A stretch of 64,000 bases of DNA from Clostridiales bacterium. Its GTDB lineage: Bacteria > Bacillota > Desulfotomaculia > Desulfotomaculales > VENG01. Position 1 is the first letter of the stretch, and each line of letters starts with the position of its first letter. Position numbers and translations under genes: made by a program. The stretch is from assembly GCA_016278505.1 (NCBI GenBank), contig JADQBQ010000016.1, positions 1-64,000 of the forward strand, written 5' to 3'. The notes under the pieces were generated by a model. The model was not told the DNA's origin. It made no database searches and saw only the letters and a program-made list of their open reading frames with translations. Shown one piece after another: positions 61,351 through 64,000 of the stretch.

Positions 61351-61491
61351 TTGGTTTTCATATTTGTCTTTGGGATCGGAACCATAACCATAATCCTTGG
61401 GATATTGGCTCTGTCAATAGGGCTGTGGGATTTCTCAAAACACCCTGATGCTTACAAATGTAATCTTGACCGGGAGCCCTGGTTGAGATAA
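61351..61491 (+). CDS. Small single-helix membrane protein, 46 aa
   Basis: An ORF too short for the track. TTG 61351, eight bases after AAGGGGG, starts MVFIFVFGIGTITIILGILALSIG, one clear membrane helix. A short basic/aromatic tail follows (DFSKHPDAYKCNLDREPWLR). The tail has one cysteine. It follows the glnA terminator, so it needs its own promoter (AT-rich sequence at 61260-61340). I do not recognise it. Good ribosome site and composition support it; the lack of comparison data limits confidence. Confidence 0.5.
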   Translation: MVFIFVFGIGTITIILGILALSIGLWDFSKHPDAYKCNLDREPWLR

Positions 61492-61622
61492 GATGCTCCT
61501 GCACACAGAAGGTGGCTTGATTTAGCAGTTGACGAATAATCAAAAAAAATGTAGAATAATGTTGGTTAGGGGCTAATACCCCGCCGCCTCCAACGTATAA
61601 GTTTTTATTATTATTTAATATA

Positions 61623-61647
61623 CGTCCCTTAGTGGGGCGCTTTTTTT
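61623..61647 (+). terminator. Terminator-like hairpin after the small membrane protein
   Basis: CGTCCC pairs with GGGGCG (one G-U), followed by TTTTTTT. It lies about 130 bp after the small ORF; the 61492-61622 stretch has no recognised gene. Confidence 0.65.
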
Positions 61648-61778
61648 ATGCTTTAAAAAAGCACTGAAAAGCGCGCAATAGGGGAACAGATTTAACGCAC
61701 TTTTTTACATAAAACAACGGCCTAGTACAAAATATAGAGACTACGACCGAATTCGAAAAAGAAAAGGAGCGGTTATAT

Positions 61779-62504
61779 TTGCCGCCCAGCCTAAAAATTA
61801 TCCTTTACTCTTTGATAGTTTATTTACTTTTGATCATACTTACCAGATTTATCGGCAAGAAACTGTTATCACAGATGACATTTTTTGATTTCGTAATTGG
61901 AATCACTATAGGCACGGTGGGTGGTGCCTTTATCACAACTGAGATAAGGGGCTTTTATGTCTTACTTAGCCCCATTGTGTTGACACTGGCGGTTTTTCTC
62001 ACCGGCATGCTAACCTTCAAAAGCTCACCCGCCAGAAAACTTGTGGAGGGTGAGCCCATTGTAATCATACAGAACGGCAAAATATTTGAGAAAAACATGA
62101 AAAAGAGCCGGTATAATGTGGATGACTTGATGATGCAGCTAAGGGTCAAAAATGTTTTTGATTTAGGTGAAGTGGAATTTGCAATTTTAGAAGGTAACGG
62201 GCAGTTGAGCGTGTTGAAAAAAAGCCAGTATCTGCCCGCAACCCCTAAAGACATGAATATCAACACCGGTTATCAAGGCGTATCCTCGGAAATAATACGC
62301 AACGGGCGAATTGTGGAACAAAATCTTAAGCAAAATAATCTCACGCACGAGTGGCTTTACAATGAGCTGGCTTCAAGGAAGATCACAAATATAAGAGACG
62401 TTTTCCTGGCCACCCTGTCCACCGACGGTAATCTTTACACTGATGTAAACAAAGACAACCCTTCCTACATACAAGAAGTGGAAGACGACGATTCGGTGAT
62501 TTAA
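61779..62504 (+). CDS. DUF421 (YetF-type) membrane protein
   Basis: A 241-aa member of the DUF421/YetF family. Three membrane helices fill the first 85 residues (KIILYSLIVYLLLIILTRFIGKKLL, FFDFVIGITIGTVGG, GFYVLLSPIVLTLAVFLTGMLTF). The cytoplasmic domain then shows the family pattern PARKLVEGEPIVIIQNGKI, MKKSRYNVDDLMMQLR, VFDLGEVEFAILEGNGQLSVLKKSQ, and a second repeat-like half (SSEIIRNGRIVEQNLKQNNL, LASRKITNIRDVFLATLSTDGNLYTD). TTG 61779 follows AAAAGGAGCG. Several relatives are linked to spore or stress functions, but no biochemistry is settled. It stands alone here. Confidence 0.88.
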   Translation: MPPSLKIILYSLIVYLLLIILTRFIGKKLLSQMTFFDFVIGITIGTVGGAFITTEIRGFYVLLSPIVLTLAVFLTGMLTFKSSPARKLVEGEPIVIIQNGKIFEKNMKKSRYNVDDLMMQLRVKNVFDLGEVEFAILEGNGQLSVLKKSQYLPATPKDMNINTGYQGVSSEIIRNGRIVEQNLKQNNLTHEWLYNELASRKITNIRDVFLATLSTDGNLYTDVNKDNPSYIQEVEDDDSVI

Positions 62505-62648
62505 ATGATGAACTTGCAGATTCCTGGCATCCTTCAATATCGATAAGTAAGAGCCACTATTTATGTCGTAATATGTCGCCAGGTTGTATCATACCCGGCC
62601 GGTTTCTTCGTTTTTTGGTCCTTGCCGCCGGTTTATCTAATTTCTTGA

Positions 62649-63038
62649 TTACTTGCCCCAAAGCCGGCGAATCGAATAAACAAGTCCTTTAACTACTAAT
62701 AAGCCACCGAACATGACCACAAAACCCCACAGTCCGGCAACTATATCGTCAAAGTCCATTTTCCCCCTACCGGTTATCTTCTGCTGTATTTCTAAGCCAA
62801 ATACCAACACTACCAAAACTGTAAATGTATATACAAAGGATAATACGGATATATTCCACCGAGATATCTGCTTGAACATAGCATCAACCACAAAAAACAA
62901 AACCAACCCAATAAACCCAATCAGCCAAAAATGTAAATCTTTATCAGATACACTTATTCCTAATATACCAAAGGCGCTGACAATAAAATCATGCAGGTCA
63001 TTTATAAGGTTTGCTAGAACCTTCAATACCTCGGCCAT
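62649..63038 (-). CDS. Small membrane protein of unknown function
   Basis: A 129-aa protein with three hydrophobic segments (LHFWLIGFIGLVLFFVVDAMF, ISVLSFVYTFTVLVVLVFGLEI, DIVAGLWGFVVMFGGLLVVKGLVYSI), a mostly soluble N-terminal helix (AEVLKVLANLINDLHDFIVSAFG) and a short basic end (RRLWGK). The outline is holin-like in size, but no phage genes are near. Family not recognised. It lies upstream of no obvious partner; the 67-aa gene on the same strand starts 45 bp before it, so they may be co-transcribed. Confidence 0.6.
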   Translation of the reverse strand: MAEVLKVLANLINDLHDFIVSAFGILGISVSDKDLHFWLIGFIGLVLFFVVDAMFKQISRWNISVLSFVYTFTVLVVLVFGLEIQQKITGRGKMDFDDIVAGLWGFVVMFGGLLVVKGLVYSIRRLWGK

Positions 63039-63082
63039 ACTAAATCACACCCAGATCCTCCGCTAGATTTAAAAACCTAAAC

Positions 63083-63286
63083 TCAGGTTTCAAGCAGATC
63101 TTTATTCATTTGCGCTTGCAAATTATTTATTAATTTCTCCTTCGTTTCTCCCCGGCATACCGGCGGGTAATGGCTGGTCTCAAAAGCTTGGCCGCACCAG
63201 AGTTTTTCTTCTTCTACATACCAAATGGAACAAAGATACTTTTCACCGTTTACTTCAATGGGTTTATAGCTTTTTTTGCCTGGCAA
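63083..63286 (-). CDS. Small hypothetical protein, 67 aa
   Basis: A small soluble protein (MPGKKSYKPIEVNGEKYLC...) with a beta-rich start (EVNGEKYLCSIWYVEEEKLWCGQAF) and a short helix at the end (TKEKLINNLQAQMNKDLL). Three cysteines are spaced without CxxC pairs. The shape is reminiscent of small HicB-like or DUF-type proteins, but I cannot name the family. ATG 63286 has a moderate ribosome site (GGCAAGAA..., weak), so the start is uncertain. It precedes the small membrane protein on the minus strand. The next 200 bases upstream (63287-63489) hold no gene. Confidence 0.45.
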   Translation of the reverse strand: MPGKKSYKPIEVNGEKYLCSIWYVEEEKLWCGQAFETSHYPPVCRGETKEKLINNLQAQMNKDLLET

Positions 63287-63489
63287 GAATATTCTCCCCC
63301 TTGTGCTGTTTTTGTATCTTTACATTCGGCGGAGAAGGCTGAACATCCTTTTCATAATTTTTTTCTTTCCTACCCCTAAAGCGTACAAGTGCTTACGAAA
63401 CTTGTAATTGAATGTCCTCACAAAAACGAATCTTGTCCTATGTTTGGTAGGGGGAGGAATTCAATCTCTCCCCTACCCCCCTCTTTTTC

Positions 63490-64000
63490 CTAATACCCAA
63501 ATGAATCAGGTAACCAACGGACAGCTGCAATACCTAAATACTCTTTCAAAGCTATTCTCGTTTCTTCCAGAGATGACGGAATAAATAGATTATAATGTAT
63601 ATCTGGTTCCACATTTGCCATATAGTCCGTGGGATACGGTATCACTTCCAAATTAAACCGCTCAAAGTCTAACACGGAACGCTCCATGTGAAAGGCAGAG
63701 GTAATTAGAATAGGCTTATCATACCCCAGTGATTTCATAACTCGTGAAGTATTTGCAGCATTCTCCATGGTATTCCGGCTGGAATCCTCTAAAATAATTT
63801 TGCTATCAGGCACTTCCAGGTCATTCAAAATACGTTTTGCTACCTGTGCTTCATTACCGGAATTACTGTACACCTGCCCCCCGGAAAAGATTACAGGCAG
63901 CCTCGTTTTCTTCTGCAGTCGCGCCGTAGTCAGCAGGCGGTTAGCCGCGCTACCGGACAGGTGCCCCAGGCCGTTAATATCAGGAGTATCAAGAGTGGCG
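63490..64000 (-). CDS. YdcF-like DUF218 protein, 5' end beyond the window
   Basis: The track ORF starts at an internal GTG (63873), but the frame stays open to the window edge and encodes more of the family: HLSGSAANRLLTTARL, LPVIFSGGQVYSN, then SKIILEDSSRNTMENAANTS and ILITSAFHMERSVLDFERF. These are the DUF218 markers (SGG, E-x-x-SxNTxENA, TSAFHM). The gene is therefore partial at its 5' end; at least 169 residues are present. Family members are small, often membrane-anchored proteins (YdcF, SanA) linked to envelope biology. The N-terminal membrane segments, if any, lie outside. Gene order with the small proteins downstream is by chance as far as can be seen. Confidence 0.85.
   Translation of the reverse strand, partial: ATLDTPDINGLGHLSGSAANRLLTTARLQKKTRLPVIFSGGQVYSNSGNEAQVAKRILNDLEVPDSKIILEDSSRNTMENAANTSRVMKSLGYDKPILITSAFHMERSVLDFERFNLEVIPYPTDYMANVEPDIHYNLFIPSSLEETRIALKEYLGIAAVRWLPDSFGY

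Noticed and set aside
61580-61620. tmRNA- or tRNA-like end (AGGGGCTAATACCCCGCCGCCTCCA)
   Set aside because: Only a short T-arm-like fragment; no matching acceptor stem or rest of a tmRNA upstream.

Overview
The window reads as a chromosomal segment of an anaerobic, spore-forming-type Firmicute, most like a Peptococcaceae/Desulfotomaculum-group organism. This placement is inferred from gene content and was not tested by a search. Supporting signs are strong AGGAGG-type ribosome binding sites with many TTG/GTG starts, an aldehyde:ferredoxin oxidoreductase, a short hybrid cluster protein, a flavin reductase-rubredoxin fusion, two HdrD/DsrK-like iron-sulfur proteins, and extensive beta-oxidation with sigma-54 control.

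Region by region. 1-3.3 kb: potassium genes, namely a ktrA-like RCK gene, a ktrB-like gene that has lost its middle, and an intact two-TM K+ channel with an RCK domain. 3.3-8.6 kb: an orphan OpuAC-type lipoprotein, a thioredoxin-like protein, a large type I phosphodiesterase/phosphatase, a divergent LysR regulator and a truncated response regulator. 8.9-12.6 kb: a C45-type acyltransferase/hydrolase facing a thiolase / HMG-CoA-synthase-like / DUF35 trio arranged as in archaeal mevalonate operons. 12.7-22.7 kb: two divergent beta-oxidation operons (acyl-CoA dehydrogenases, crotonases, 3-hydroxyacyl-CoA dehydrogenases, one thiolase), each preceded by a good sigma-54 -24/-12 element. They are followed by a PrpR_N-PAS-AAA+-Fis activator (22.8-24.7 kb). 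24.9-28.5 kb: an acyl-CoA ligase operon with a membrane protein and a DUF362 protein, again behind a sigma-54 promoter. 28.7-33.6 kb: MoaD-like protein, tungsten aldehyde oxidoreductase and Fe-alcohol dehydrogenase, with a divergent PucR-type regulator.

33.6-44.3 kb: a hypothetical protein, a MetE-core-like protein, two diguanylate-cyclase-type signalling proteins (one a five-PAS GGDEF/HD-GYP giant), an OYE-family oxidoreductase, a ferredoxin, the hybrid cluster protein and the rubredoxin fusion. 44.3-48.8 kb: two basic-tailed membrane proteins and a complete glycine-betaine-type ABC transporter. 49-56.7 kb: tRNA-Leu, a decayed DUF3231-like gene, a four-PAS histidine kinase, two recently homogenised HdrD-like paralogues, a helical-repeat-like protein, and a tRNA-Lys/Gln/His cluster. 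56.9-64 kb: MgtC-like protein, a nitrilase-family hydrolase, two small paired proteins (one with YGPG repeats), a candidate long structured RNA on the minus strand, glnA with an apparent ATT start, a DUF421 protein, small proteins, and a YdcF-like gene cut by the window end.

Working together: the 9-31 kb block looks like a fatty-acid / short-chain acyl-CoA catabolic island. The CoA ligase would activate acids, two oxidation sets would shorten or oxidise them, and the sigma-54 activator is the obvious common regulator. The aldehyde oxidoreductase and alcohol dehydrogenase would link acids, aldehydes and alcohols. The strongest unexplained item is the roughly 440-nt structured minus-strand element upstream of glnA. 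Three genes in the window (ktrB, the response regulator, the DUF3231-like gene) are truncated or carry internal deletions. No CRISPR array, transposase gene or prophage module was found.
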